Part shown: positions 51,318-61,600 of the stretch, piece by piece
How the letters are laid out: every line of letters begins with the position of its first letter
Position numbering within the stretch: the stretch's first letter is position 1
From: Brevibacterium daeguense
GTDB lineage: Bacteria > Actinomycetota > Actinomycetes > Actinomycetales > Brevibacteriaceae
DNA length: 64,000 nucleotides
Assembly: GCF_021729135.1 (NCBI RefSeq)
Contig: NZ_JAJTWW010000004.1
Location: 124,001-188,000, forward strand
Direction of reading: 5' to 3'
Notes under the pieces: generated by a model
What the model was told of the DNA's origin: nothing
The model's input: only the letters and a program-made list of their open reading frames with translations
The model's database searches: none
Program-made: the position numbers and the translations under genes

Positions 51318-52277
51318 TCAAGATAGCCTGCCCCGCCTTGATCCGGGGGCATCATCCGAGGCGCCGCAGAGGCCCGCGAGATGTTCCCTGCGTGCATGGC
51401 CGGCGCGCTCGAGCTGGAACGTCGAGTGCGTGATGGCGGGCTCGAAGTGCTCACCGACGCATGCCTGCAGGTCCTGGAGGATCTCCGGCGCGCACTCGTC
51501 GCGGAAGCACTCGTCCTCCAGCACGACGTGCGCGGTGAGCACCGGCATCTTCGAGTCGATGAGGGAGATGTGCAGATCGTGCACTCCCAGCACGTGCGGC
51601 CGGCTGAGGATGTGCCGGCGGACTTCTCCGACATCGATCTGCGGCGGCGTGCCCTCGAGCAGGATGTGGAGCACCTCGCGCAGGATGAAGAACGCTCGCG
51701 GGATGATGATCACGGCGATCAGGATGCCGGCGACGGCGTCCGCCCGGGTCCAGCCGGTCGTCCAGATGACTGCCGCCGCGGCGATGACCGCGACCGAGCC
51801 CAGCGCGTCCGCCGCGACTTCGAGGAACGCGGCCCGCATGTTCAGACCCTGGTGCCGACCGCCGTGGAGCACGAGGAGTCCGATGACGTTCGCCGCCAGA
51901 CCGACCACGCCGAACGCGAGCAGTTCGGGGCCGGGCACCTCGGGCGGGTCCGCGAGTCGGCTGATGCCCTCCCCGACGGCATACAGGCCCACGACCGTGA
52001 GCAGAGTGGCCTGCGCGCCGGCCGCGAGCACCTCGGCGCGACGCAGACCCCAGGTCCGCCGACCGGTGGCCGGCCGCAGCATCAGCCCTGCGGCGAAGAA
52101 GGCCATTCCCAGACCGAGCACGTCGACGAGCATGTGACCGGCGTCGGTGAGCAGCGCCAGGGAGCCGGTGACGACTGCGCCGAGCACCTCGGCGAGGAAG
52201 ACGACAGCGGTCAGTCCGAGGACGACCCCCAACCGCCGGCGCGACTGGCCCTCACCGTGGCTGTGGCCCGCTCCCAT
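51318..52277 (-). CDS. CDF-family zinc-type exporter (CzcD/ZitB-like)
   Basis: A 319-residue exporter starting with a His-rich N-terminus (GHSHGEG). The first metal helix carries LLTDAGHMLVD (HxxxD), but the second reads FLEVAADALGS, with Glu in place of the expected His. The cytoplasmic domain has VLGVHDLHISLIDSKMPVLTAHVV. Six helices and a C-terminal domain fit the family. ATG at 52277 has AGGAGGG. The upstream palindrome at 52315-52338 is a good metal-repressor site, perhaps for the zinc-type ArsR at 41799. Confidence 0.87.
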   Translation of the reverse strand: MGAGHSHGEGQSRRRLGVVLGLTAVVFLAEVLGAVVTGSLALLTDAGHMLVDVLGLGMAFFAAGLMLRPATGRRTWGLRRAEVLAAGAQATLLTVVGLYAVGEGISRLADPPEVPGPELLAFGVVGLAANVIGLLVLHGGRHQGLNMRAAFLEVAADALGSVAVIAAAAVIWTTGWTRADAVAGILIAVIIIPRAFFILREVLHILLEGTPPQIDVGEVRRHILSRPHVLGVHDLHISLIDSKMPVLTAHVVLEDECFRDECAPEILQDLQACVGEHFEPAITHSTFQLERAGHARREHLAGLCGASDDAPGSRRGRLS

Positions 52278-52314
52278 CCGACCCTCCTGACCCTGCTGGC
52301 TGAGGCATCCATTT

Positions 52315-52338
52315 TACATCAGTGATCACTAATATGTA
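52315..52338. promoter_or_regulatory. Operator candidate upstream of the CDF exporter
   Basis: AGTGATCACT (52321-52330) is a perfect ten-base palindrome, flanked by TACAT and ATGTA outer arms slightly out of register. AT-rich 12-2-12-like sites of this kind are bound by ArsR/SmtB proteins. Confidence 0.55.
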
Positions 52339-52370
52339 AGGAGAGGTGCCGGACTGACGCGGGCGAGAGG

Positions 52371-52409
52371 CCGCGCCTGTGTGCGACGGACACCGCGCCT
52401 GTGTGCGAC
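52371..52409. repeat. 17-base direct repeat
   Basis: CCGCGCCTGTGTGCGAC occurs at 52371-52387 and again at 52393-52409. Confidence 0.75.
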
Positions 52410-52417
52410 ATAGAACT

Positions 52418-52447
52418 CAGCGTGCGACCTCGAAAGGTCGCACGCTG
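52418..52447. terminator. Terminator hairpin after flotillin
   Basis: Thirteen-base arms (52418-52430 and 52435-52447) with loop CGAA, 72 bases beyond the flotillin stop on the minus strand. Confidence 0.65.
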
Positions 52448-52518
52448 TGCCAATGCGTCGCACAGTGCCGATAGGGCCGGGTGGCCGCTCGAACCCCGAC
52501 CCGGGCTGGCCCCGTCTC

Positions 52519-54519
52519 TCAGGACCGGCCGCCGGTGCCGCCCTCCCCTTCGGGATCGTCGGAGTCCCCGCGGTTCGAGCCGTCGGAGGAGCCGCCCGGG
52601 GAGCCCCCGGCGTCGTCGACGTCCCCGTCGAGCGTCGGCCCGGACTTCCGACGGCGGGATTTCAGCGCCTCCTCGATGAGGGCGTTGACGTCGATGCCGG
52701 TCGAGCGCTTCACGTCCTCGCCGAATGCGCTCAGACCCGCAGCGAACTCCTGGCCGTCACGTGCACCGCCGGTCGGATCCACCGGCCCCCTGTCGTCGCC
52801 GGCACCGCGGGCACTGTCACTGCGGGCGCCGTCACCGCGGGCGCCGTCATCGCCCCGGGCACGGTTGTCTGCCCGGTTGCCCGAGGTGTACTTCTCGACG
52901 ATGTCGGAGATCGCGCTGGCCGCCTCCGAGGCCGACTTCGAGGCGCCGGCCGGCCCGAAGCCCTCGGGCCTGCCGGATGCGCGCTTGACCATGTCGGCCA
53001 GATCGACCCCGGTGGTGCCGCGCAGCACTTCGAGCACCGATGCCAGGTTGGCCGACATGCTCTGCGCGAGCTTCGACTCCCCGTCGGTCGAGACGATCGA
53101 CAGGTCCTTGATGTTGGCGTACGGCTCCACGAGCTTGCCCGCCAGGCTCGGCAGGGTCTGCAGGACCTGGCTGAGGACGGCGGCATCGTTGAAGTGGCGG
53201 TAGGCCTGCGCCCGCTTCTCCAGGGCTGCGGCCTCGGCGGCACCCCTGGCGCGCAGCGCCTCGGCCTCGGCGTCGCCCCTGGCCCGGATCGAGGATGCCT
53301 CGGCATCACCTTCGAGGCGCACCGCCTCGGCGTCCTTCGAACGGCGGGCGAACTCGGCGGCGGCGTCGGCCTCACCGCGAGCCCGGGTGGCCGCGGCCTC
53401 GGCCTCACCGGCCAGCCGCACTGCCTCCGCCTCCTTGGAGCGCTTTGCGAGCTCGGCGGCGGCCTGCGCCTCGCCCTCGAGCCTGACGGCCTCGGCCTCC
53501 TTCTCGCGGCGGTGCAGCTCGGCCGCGGCCTGCGCGCGTCCGCGGGAGTCGATCTCGTAGGCGTTCGCATCGGCTTCGGCCTGGCGGCGGTACTTCTCCG
53601 CATCGGCGGGTCGCTTGACCTCGGCCTCCAGCTGCTCGGCGCGCAGCTCCGCCTGCTCCTTGGCGACGACGCGCTCCTTCTCCAGGAGCTTCTGGTTCTC
53701 CTCTGCGGCGGACAGCGGGCCGGCGTTGTCGGCACGCGCCTGCCGAATATCCGCTTCCTCCTTGAGCTCGGCCCGGCGGATCGCGAGCTGCTGCTGCTGC
53801 TCGGCGATCGCCTGGTCGGTCAGCGCCTGCTGCCGCTGGGTCTCCTCGTTCTGCAGCGCCTGCACGACGGAGGCCTCGCGGTGGGCGTTCGCCTCGGCGA
53901 TGGCGGCGTTCTTGGCGACCTGAGCGGCCTGCGGCCGGCCCCAGTCGGCGAGGTAGGAGCCCTCGTCCTCGACTGCCGAGATCTGGAAGGTGTCGATGAC
54001 CAGACCCTGGTTGTTCATCGAGTGCTCGGCCTCGGCCTGCACCTGCGACGCGAAGGAGGCGCGGTCCTGGATGATCTGCTCGACGGTCAGCGTGCCGACA
54101 ACAGCGCGCAGGGTGCCGGAGAGGATCTCCTGGCTGTACTGGTCGATCTGCTGCTGCTGATCGAGGAAGCGCTGGGCGGCCTTGCGCACATCGTCGATGT
54201 TGCCGCCGACCTTGACCTGGGCCACGCCGCGCAGCCGCAGCGCGATGCCGTTCATGGAGATGCCGTCGATCTCGACCTGGATCTGACGCGAGGACAGCGA
54301 CAGGATGAAGGCCTTCTGCACGATCGGGTAGACGACCGCGCGACCGCCGATGACGACCCGGCCGCCGTGGGCGACGTCCTCGCCGGAGGCGCCCTTGCCG
54401 GTGATGATCAGAGCTTCCGACGGCGAAGCGATCTTGTAGGAGCGGAGGAGGACGAAGATGCCGACGAGGACCACGATCACAATGACCGCGATGATCACCA
54501 GCAGCAGGAGGTCCGGCAT
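52519..54519 (-). CDS. Flotillin/SPFH-domain protein with a long coiled coil
   Basis: A 666-residue membrane-microdomain scaffold. Residues 3-26 are a membrane helix; the SPFH domain runs to about 190 (IITGKGASGED, QVEIDGISMNG, VVGTLTVEQIIQDR). Residues 200-430 are an Ala/Glu/Arg coiled coil in which a unit like KEAEAVRLEGEAQAAAELA recurs several times. The last 110 residues are disordered, rich in Asp, Gly and Ser. Flotillins organise membrane domains and secretion. The ATG has AAAGG upstream. The C-terminal extension is unlike that of Bacillus FloT/YqiK. Confidence 0.9.
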   Translation of the reverse strand: MPDLLLLVIIAVIVIVVLVGIFVLLRSYKIASPSEALIITGKGASGEDVAHGGRVVIGGRAVVYPIVQKAFILSLSSRQIQVEIDGISMNGIALRLRGVAQVKVGGNIDDVRKAAQRFLDQQQQIDQYSQEILSGTLRAVVGTLTVEQIIQDRASFASQVQAEAEHSMNNQGLVIDTFQISAVEDEGSYLADWGRPQAAQVAKNAAIAEANAHREASVVQALQNEETQRQQALTDQAIAEQQQQLAIRRAELKEEADIRQARADNAGPLSAAEENQKLLEKERVVAKEQAELRAEQLEAEVKRPADAEKYRRQAEADANAYEIDSRGRAQAAAELHRREKEAEAVRLEGEAQAAAELAKRSKEAEAVRLAGEAEAAATRARGEADAAAEFARRSKDAEAVRLEGDAEASSIRARGDAEAEALRARGAAEAAALEKRAQAYRHFNDAAVLSQVLQTLPSLAGKLVEPYANIKDLSIVSTDGESKLAQSMSANLASVLEVLRGTTGVDLADMVKRASGRPEGFGPAGASKSASEAASAISDIVEKYTSGNRADNRARGDDGARGDGARSDSARGAGDDRGPVDPTGGARDGQEFAAGLSAFGEDVKRSTGIDVNALIEEALKSRRRKSGPTLDGDVDDAGGSPGGSSDGSNRGDSDDPEGEGGTGGRS

Positions 54520-54607
54520 GGTGGGCCTTTCACAGGGAGCGGGGGAATGTGCAGCACTCCGACAGTACTATCGAAGGCCCGCCGCCGGGATGGGGAAAGC
54601 CCCCGAG

Positions 54608-54690
54608 GTGTGCCGGTTCAGGCACACGACGACCGGGTGTGCCGGCTTCGCCACACGACGACTGGTGTGCCGGCTTCGCCACCGGCGCCC
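54608..54690. repeat. Three tandem 28-29-base repeats
   Basis: Units starting at 54608, 54637 and 54665 begin GTGTGCCGG; the first two each close with a CACACGACGAC end, forming small hairpins. They fill the gap between flotillin and the DUF3817 gene. Confidence 0.75.
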
Positions 54691-54751
54691 GTTCCTCAGC
54701 CCGATCCGGTCGCGGTCACCCGGGTCCTGGCCCGAGGCGCCCTCAGCCTCC

Positions 54752-55201
54752 TCAGACCGGGGGTCCGAGGAGGAGCAGGACGGTGAAGACGATCGCCACT
54801 GCCGCGAGCCCGACGACCACCGCGGCTGCGGGGTGGCTGATCGCCCAGGCGCACAGGCGCTCGAACCAGTTGCGCGGCGCCCGGCCGCCGCGACCCAGCT
54901 GCCAGTCCCCCTCCAGCAGGCCCTGCCGCCGGGTGCTGATCTCGAAGGGGATGGTCGCGTAGGGCACGACGGCGCACAGGAGCCCCACGACCGTCAGGCC
55001 CAGGGGCCAGCGCTGCGAGGTGCCCACCAGCACCGTGACGACGCAGTAGGTCAGGAAGACGAATCCGTGGATGCCACCGCCGATGCTGACGCCGACGTCG
55101 GTCGTGCGCGTGCCGTACTTGAGGATCATGCCGATGATCAGCAGCGTCCACGTGACGGCTTCGGCAAAGGCGAAGAGGGTGAAGAGCTTCTTGGGAGTCA
55201 C
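54752..55201 (-). CDS. DUF3817 membrane protein
   Basis: A 149-residue integral membrane protein with four helices. It begins FTLFAFAEAVTWTLLIIGM and has the family stretch IHGFVFLTYC, then QRWPLGLTVVGLLCAVVPYAT, IPFEISTRR and a final helix. DUF3817 proteins are common in actinobacteria and their role is unknown. GTG at 55201 is the start. It is divergent from the mutarotase gene across a region with repeated CGATCACAG sites. Confidence 0.82.
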   Translation of the reverse strand: MTPKKLFTLFAFAEAVTWTLLIIGMILKYGTRTTDVGVSIGGGIHGFVFLTYCVVTVLVGTSQRWPLGLTVVGLLCAVVPYATIPFEISTRRQGLLEGDWQLGRGGRAPRNWFERLCAWAISHPAAAVVVGLAAVAIVFTVLLLLGPPV

Positions 55202-55231
55202 CCGACAAGTATCGCCGACTCGTTCGCGACC

Positions 55232-55289
55232 CGATCACAGCGCACTCTGCGGTTGCTCGATCACAGTGCACTCTGATCTCCGATCACAG
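55232..55289. promoter_or_regulatory. Direct repeats and a near-perfect 20-base palindrome between divergent genes
   Basis: CGATCACAG occurs at 55232, 55258 and 55281. The first two extend to 18 bases with one difference. GATCACAGTGCACTCTGATC (55259-55278) is palindromic except at one base pair. It looks like a multi-site operator. Confidence 0.6.
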
Positions 55290-55343
55290 AAGCGCCGCAC
55301 CGATTCCGACACAGCTCCCAAGATGAGTTGGGAGACTGCCATC

Positions 55344-56324
55344 ATGCGCCCGACTCCTCGTGATCCCGCTCCCGAATCCGCCGCCCTCCACGAAGCGACG
55401 CGATCCCACTCCGACCCTGCGGCCGCCGACCTGCTCAGCACCGAGGACTTCGTCAGCCTTCCGCAGGCCCCACTGGCCGCGAGCGACGCCGGCCGGATCA
55501 CCCGCGCCCACATGGGCTCGGTGGACCTGCTCCTGCTCGAATACCGAGGCGCCACCGCAGTGGTCTCCGAGTTCGGCGCCCAGGTGCTCGCCTATCGGCC
55601 CGCCGATGCCGCCCGCGAGGTCCTGTTCACCTCCTCGCAGGCCGCCTTCGACGCCACCACAGCGATCCGCGGTGGGGTGCCCGTGTGCTGGCCGTGGTTC
55701 GGACCCGCCGCCCAGCCGCAGCACGGTTGGGCGCGGATCAGCCGCTGGAGCGTCGAGACCGCCACCGTCACGGAGACCGCCGCCATCGTCACCCTGTCCC
55801 TCGATCATCGGGATGGCCGCGCCGATGTCACCGTCTGCCTGGACGACGGATTGGAGATCGAGCTGCGCCACGCCGCCACCCCGGATCTCGACTTCGCGCC
55901 GACGGCCGCACTGCACGCGTACTTCCGGGTCGGCGACTCCGCCCGGACGACCGTCACCGGCATCACCGAGGAGCCGCGCGACTTCCCGCCCGGAGGGATC
56001 GACCGGGTCTACAGCCTGAGCGGGTCCGCCACGGGCGACTCCGCGACGGGCGACTCCGCCACGGGCAACTCCGCCACGGGCGACTCCGGGACTGGCAGGT
56101 CCGCAGCCGAGAGCACTCTGCGCATCCACGATCCCGTCCTCGCGCGCACGATCCACCTGCGCACCAACGCCTCGGACGCCGTCGTCTGGAATCCCGCCCA
56201 CGGCCTGGCCGACACCACCGCCGAGGCGCACCGCGGCTTCGTCTGCGTCGAGCCGGCGCGCATCAGCAGGCCGCTGTCGACCAGCGACGCGCTCCGGATG
56301 CGGCTGACGGTCGCCCAGAGCTGA
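55344..56324 (+). CDS. D-hexose-6-phosphate mutarotase (aldose 1-epimerase family)
   Basis: A 326-residue epimerase. Family motifs are EFGAQVLAYRP, IRGGVPVCWPWFGP, LHAYFRVGD (with the catalytic His) and, near the end, VVWNPAHG and FVCVEPA (with the catalytic Glu). It interconverts anomers of hexose phosphates. Residues around 228-252 contain a five-residue repeat (GDSAT type) encoded by five 15-base units. This lies in a surface loop before the final strands and lengthens the protein relative to relatives. ATG at 55344 has GGGAG nine bases before it; ATG 55323 is possible. Confidence 0.86.
   Translation: MRPTPRDPAPESAALHEATRSHSDPAAADLLSTEDFVSLPQAPLAASDAGRITRAHMGSVDLLLLEYRGATAVVSEFGAQVLAYRPADAAREVLFTSSQAAFDATTAIRGGVPVCWPWFGPAAQPQHGWARISRWSVETATVTETAAIVTLSLDHRDGRADVTVCLDDGLEIELRHAATPDLDFAPTAALHAYFRVGDSARTTVTGITEEPRDFPPGGIDRVYSLSGSATGDSATGDSATGNSATGDSGTGRSAAESTLRIHDPVLARTIHLRTNASDAVVWNPAHGLADTTAEAHRGFVCVEPARISRPLSTSDALRMRLTVAQS
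56025..56099. repeat. Five 15-base units inside the mutarotase gene
   Basis: Units close to TCCGCCACGGGCGAC begin at 56025, 56040, 56055, 56070 and 56085. The length is a multiple of three, so copy-number change would keep the frame. Confidence 0.85.
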
Positions 56325-56395
56325 AGGCTGGGGGCTGAAGGCTGGGGGCTGAAGGCAGACGACGTGCACGCGTCAATCAACCAGTTGCGCAAGTG

Positions 56396-56424
56396 TTGAA
56401 GGAAACCCCGATTCTTCCTAGACT
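56396..56424 (+). promoter_or_regulatory. Promoter of a leaderless transcript (ferritin-like/VIT1 gene)
   Basis: TTGAAG (56396-56401), 17 bases, TAGACT (56419-56424), then six bases to the GTG start. Transcription should begin at the start codon; there is no Shine-Dalgarno. Confidence 0.65.
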
Positions 56425-56430
56425 TGTCGC

Positions 56431-57531
56431 GTGCCCGTTGAACGCAGACCCGCCCCGCCCGAACCCCACCCGCGACTGATCCGCAGGTGGCAACGGCATC
56501 TCGCCAACGAACGCCTCGAGGAGCGCGTCTACCGCGGCCTGGCCGAGCGCAAGTCCGGCGAGGAGCGCGAGATCCTGCTGCGACTGGTCGAGGCGGAGCA
56601 CCGGCATCAGCAGCACTGGATCGACCTGCTCGGCGAGCACGCCGGAAGACGTCGCTTCCCCGACCTCGGCACGCTCATCCTCTCCGCTCTCGGGAGCCTG
56701 TTCGGGTCGGTCTTCATCCTCGCCCTGGCTCAGCAGTCGGAGACGAGCTCTCCCTATGACGAGGACTGGTACGCCACCGACGCGATGGCCGCGGACGAGA
56801 AGATCCACGCCGAGGTGGTGCGCGCCCTGGCCGCCCGCTCGCGAGCGCGCCTGTCGGGCAATTTCCGAGCCGCCGTGTTCGGCGCCAACGACGGGCTGGT
56901 GTCCAACCTCGCCCTCGTGCTCGGCGTCGGCGGTGCGGGGCTCCCCCCGGCGACGATCCTGCTCACCGGCATCTCCGGCCTGCTCGCCGGAGCGCTCTCG
57001 ATGGGCGCCGGGGAGTACGTGTCGGTGCGCTCCCAGCGGGAGCTGCTCGACGCCTCGACCCCGAACCCGGAGACCCACTCGGTGATCGGCGCCCTCGACA
57101 TCGATCAGAATGAGCTCGCCCTGGTGTACCGCGCCCGCGGCATGACCGCCGGGGAAGCCGAGGAGGCCGCGGCGAACGCCATCGATGCAGCAGGAGACCC
57201 GGGCTGGAGCAGCCGGGCCCCCTCGGCACTCCAGGCCCCCGAGCACGAGGAGCTCGGAACAGGGCTGGGAGCCGCAGCCTCCTCGTTCTGCTTCTTCGCC
57301 TCGGGCGCGGTGATCCCGATCGTGCCCTACATCTTCGGCATGACGGGCATCGCAGCAATCGTCACTGCGACGGTGCTGGTCGGACTCGCCCTGCTCGTGA
57401 CCGGCGGCATCACCGGCGTGCTCTCGGGACGGGCGCCGCTGCCGCGGGCACTGCGCCAGCTGGCGATCGGATACGGGGCGGCCGCGGTGACCTTCGTGCT
57501 CGGCCTGGCCTTCGGCTCGGTCGCGGCCTGA
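56431..57531 (+). CDS. Ferritin-like domain fused to a VIT1/CCC1 iron transporter (MbfA-like)
   Basis: A 366-residue protein. Residues 1-130 form a ferritin-like four-helix domain with diiron-type motifs (ANERLEERVYRGLAERK, VEAEHRHQQHW and ADEKIHAEVVRAL). From about 145 a VIT1 domain follows: VFGANDGLVSNLALVLGVGG, LAGALSMGAGEYVSVRSQRELL and several C-terminal helices. MbfA-type fusions export iron(II) and protect against iron and peroxide. The GTG start is supported by the leaderless promoter. No Fur site was seen. Confidence 0.85.
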   Translation: MPVERRPAPPEPHPRLIRRWQRHLANERLEERVYRGLAERKSGEEREILLRLVEAEHRHQQHWIDLLGEHAGRRRFPDLGTLILSALGSLFGSVFILALAQQSETSSPYDEDWYATDAMAADEKIHAEVVRALAARSRARLSGNFRAAVFGANDGLVSNLALVLGVGGAGLPPATILLTGISGLLAGALSMGAGEYVSVRSQRELLDASTPNPETHSVIGALDIDQNELALVYRARGMTAGEAEEAAANAIDAAGDPGWSSRAPSALQAPEHEELGTGLGAAASSFCFFASGAVIPIVPYIFGMTGIAAIVTATVLVGLALLVTGGITGVLSGRAPLPRALRQLAIGYGAAAVTFVLGLAFGSVAA

Positions 57532-57637
57532 CCTCCCGTCCCGAGGCGCGCTTCACCTCGGCGTGTCGGCCGGCAGTCCCGCGCTGGGTTGTGTAACCTT
57601 TTGGTCCGCGCGGCAGCCCACTGCCTGCGCCGCCGTC

Positions 57638-57643
57638 TATCAT
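57638..57643 (+). promoter_or_regulatory. -10 box of a leaderless aminotransferase transcript
   Basis: TATCAT is followed by seven bases and the ATG at 57651; no ribosome site is visible. Confidence 0.45.
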
Positions 57644-57650
57644 GACGGCC

Positions 57651-58559
57651 ATGACGTCAAACACTGCCTCGGAGAGCCTTGCCCTCATCGACCCCTCGGC
57701 CGGGACCTTCTCGCTGGTCGACCCCACCGCCGCTCACCTGCGAGTGGACGATCTGGCTCCGCATCGCGGCGACGGGATCTTCGAAACCGTCCTCGTCACC
57801 GTGCACGACGGCGGCGGCCACGTGCACGCGCGCGGGCCCCATTTCTCCCGCTTCCGATCCTCGGCACAGATGCTGGAGCTGCCGGAGCCGGATGAGCGGC
57901 TCTGGCACGAGGCGCTCGACGCGGTGATCGCCGAGCACGTCAGCCGCCACCCGGATATCGAGGCCTTCTCGGTCCGCTACACGATGTCCCGCGGCGTCGA
58001 TCATCCGAGCGGCTGGGCGCTGTCGATTCCGCTCGATCCCGCTTTCGCCCGGCAGCGGCGCGAGGGCATCGCCGCCATCACCCTCGACCGCGGATACGTG
58101 GCCTACTTCGGGCAGAACGCGCCATGGATGCTGGTGGGCGCCAAGACCCTGTCCTACGCCGCGAATCAGGCAGCGGGCCGGTGGGCGGCCGCGCAGGGCG
58201 CGGACGAAGTCCTCTACGTCTCCCACGACGGCTTCGTCCTCGAGGGACCGACCTCGAACGTCATCGTGCAGCGCGGCAACCGCCTGCTGACTCCGGATCC
58301 GAAGGCGGGACTGCTTCACGGCACCACGCAGCAGACGGTCTTCGCCCGCGCGGCGGCAGCGGGTTTCGAGTGCACCTACGCGGATCTGCGCGTCGAGGAC
58401 CTGACGGCGGGCGACGGCGTGTGGCTGACGTCCTCGGCTCGCCTGTGCGTTCCGATCCGGACGCTCGACGGGGTGGAGCTGGCGCGCAACGACGAGCTCG
58501 GCACGCGGATGACCGACTGGGTGCTGCAGATCGACGCCGATTCGACTCAGAAGGTCTAG
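57651..58559 (+). CDS. Class IV aminotransferase, aminodeoxychorismate-lyase-like
   Basis: A 302-residue fold-type IV PLP enzyme. The PLP lysine is in LVGAKTLSYAANQ, and other family segments are HRGDGIFETVL, GFVLEGPTSNVIV and LLHGTTQQTV. These enzymes include 4-amino-4-deoxychorismate lyase (folate) and branched-chain or D-amino acid aminotransferases; the HRGDGIFE start favours PabC-like proteins. A DUF4235 gene follows 42 bases after the stop. An ATG at 57642 is less likely given the -10 position. Confidence 0.83.
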   Translation: MTSNTASESLALIDPSAGTFSLVDPTAAHLRVDDLAPHRGDGIFETVLVTVHDGGGHVHARGPHFSRFRSSAQMLELPEPDERLWHEALDAVIAEHVSRHPDIEAFSVRYTMSRGVDHPSGWALSIPLDPAFARQRREGIAAITLDRGYVAYFGQNAPWMLVGAKTLSYAANQAAGRWAAAQGADEVLYVSHDGFVLEGPTSNVIVQRGNRLLTPDPKAGLLHGTTQQTVFARAAAAGFECTYADLRVEDLTAGDGVWLTSSARLCVPIRTLDGVELARNDELGTRMTDWVLQIDADSTQKV

Positions 58560-58601
58560 GCTGGCCCCGAGACACAGTTTTCGATTCCCGAGGGGGCAAT
58601 C

Positions 58602-58916
58602 ATGGGCGGACGAATCGCGTGGCAGATCATCGGTGTGGGCGGAGCGGCGCTGGCCGCCTTCGGCGCCCGGAAGGTGCTGGGGCTGGCGTGGGAGAAGACC
58701 ACCCACAAGCCGGTGCCGGTGAACACTCAGGACGACGAGGTCGGCCTCGGCGAGGCGCTGGCCTGGACGATCGTGTCCGGCGTCGGCATGGCCGTGGTGC
58801 AGCTGGTCGTCCAGCGGGCCGCCGCCAGCACCGTGCGCAAGAACTTCGGCGAGGACTCGCTGCCCAAGAAGCTGCGCAGCGACGCGCCGGTCGCGCGCGG
58901 TGACAAGAAGGCCTGA
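58602..58916 (+). CDS. DUF4235 small membrane protein
   Basis: A 104-residue protein with two hydrophobic segments (IAWQIIGVGGAALAAFGARK and LAWTIVSGVGMAVVQLVVQR) and a basic C-terminus (RKNFGEDSLPKKLRS). It matches the DUF4235 family of actinobacterial small membrane proteins of unknown role. The ATG has GAGGGGG upstream. Confidence 0.83.
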   Translation: MGGRIAWQIIGVGGAALAAFGARKVLGLAWEKTTHKPVPVNTQDDEVGLGEALAWTIVSGVGMAVVQLVVQRAAASTVRKNFGEDSLPKKLRSDAPVARGDKKA

Positions 58917-58970
58917 GCCGCCTCTCACCCCAGCACTGCTCGCACCCTGCAGCCGGGGCCCGGACGACTT

Positions 58971-58999
58971 TTAACATTCGTTCAGGCCCCGGCTACAGT
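58971..58999 (+). promoter_or_regulatory. etfD promoter with overlapping AACATTCGTT operator
   Basis: TTAACA (58971-58976), 17 bases, TACAGT (58994-58999). AACATTCGTT (58973-58982) overlaps the -35, the same layout as at 4173-4201. Confidence 0.65.
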
Positions 59000-59078
59000 A
59001 GTCTGAGCGCAGCGTCATGATTGACACATAACTGTATCCATGCCCGAGTGAGACTCGGGCCACTCGGGAGGCTTTACC

Positions 59079-61430
<2,352 letters not shown>

Positions 61431-61466
61431 CGGCAGCGCGCTGAGAACCGACCGAACCGGCCGGAC

Positions 61467-61501
61467 GAAGGCCCCGGAACCTGCATGGTTCCGGGGCCTT
61501 C
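61467..61501. terminator. Bidirectional terminator between etfD and aroD
   Basis: Fifteen-base perfect arms (61467-61481 and 61487-61501) with a five-base loop, between convergent genes. Confidence 0.85.
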
Positions 61502-61600
61502 GGCATCCTCAGCGGCGGAGCCGAGCATGACCTTGCGCGGAGTCGAGCGCGACCCGGCGCGGATGAGGCGCTGCGAGCACGGCCGAGGCCGGTGCCGGCT

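Noticed and set aside
54608..54690. Possible CRISPR or attachment site
   Set aside because: Three direct units without spacers, no integrase or tRNA gene nearby.
52447..54786. A 779-codon frame on the + strand opposite flotillin
   Set aside because: The Leu/Gly-rich translation mirrors the flotillin coiled coil; there is no ribosome site or domain.
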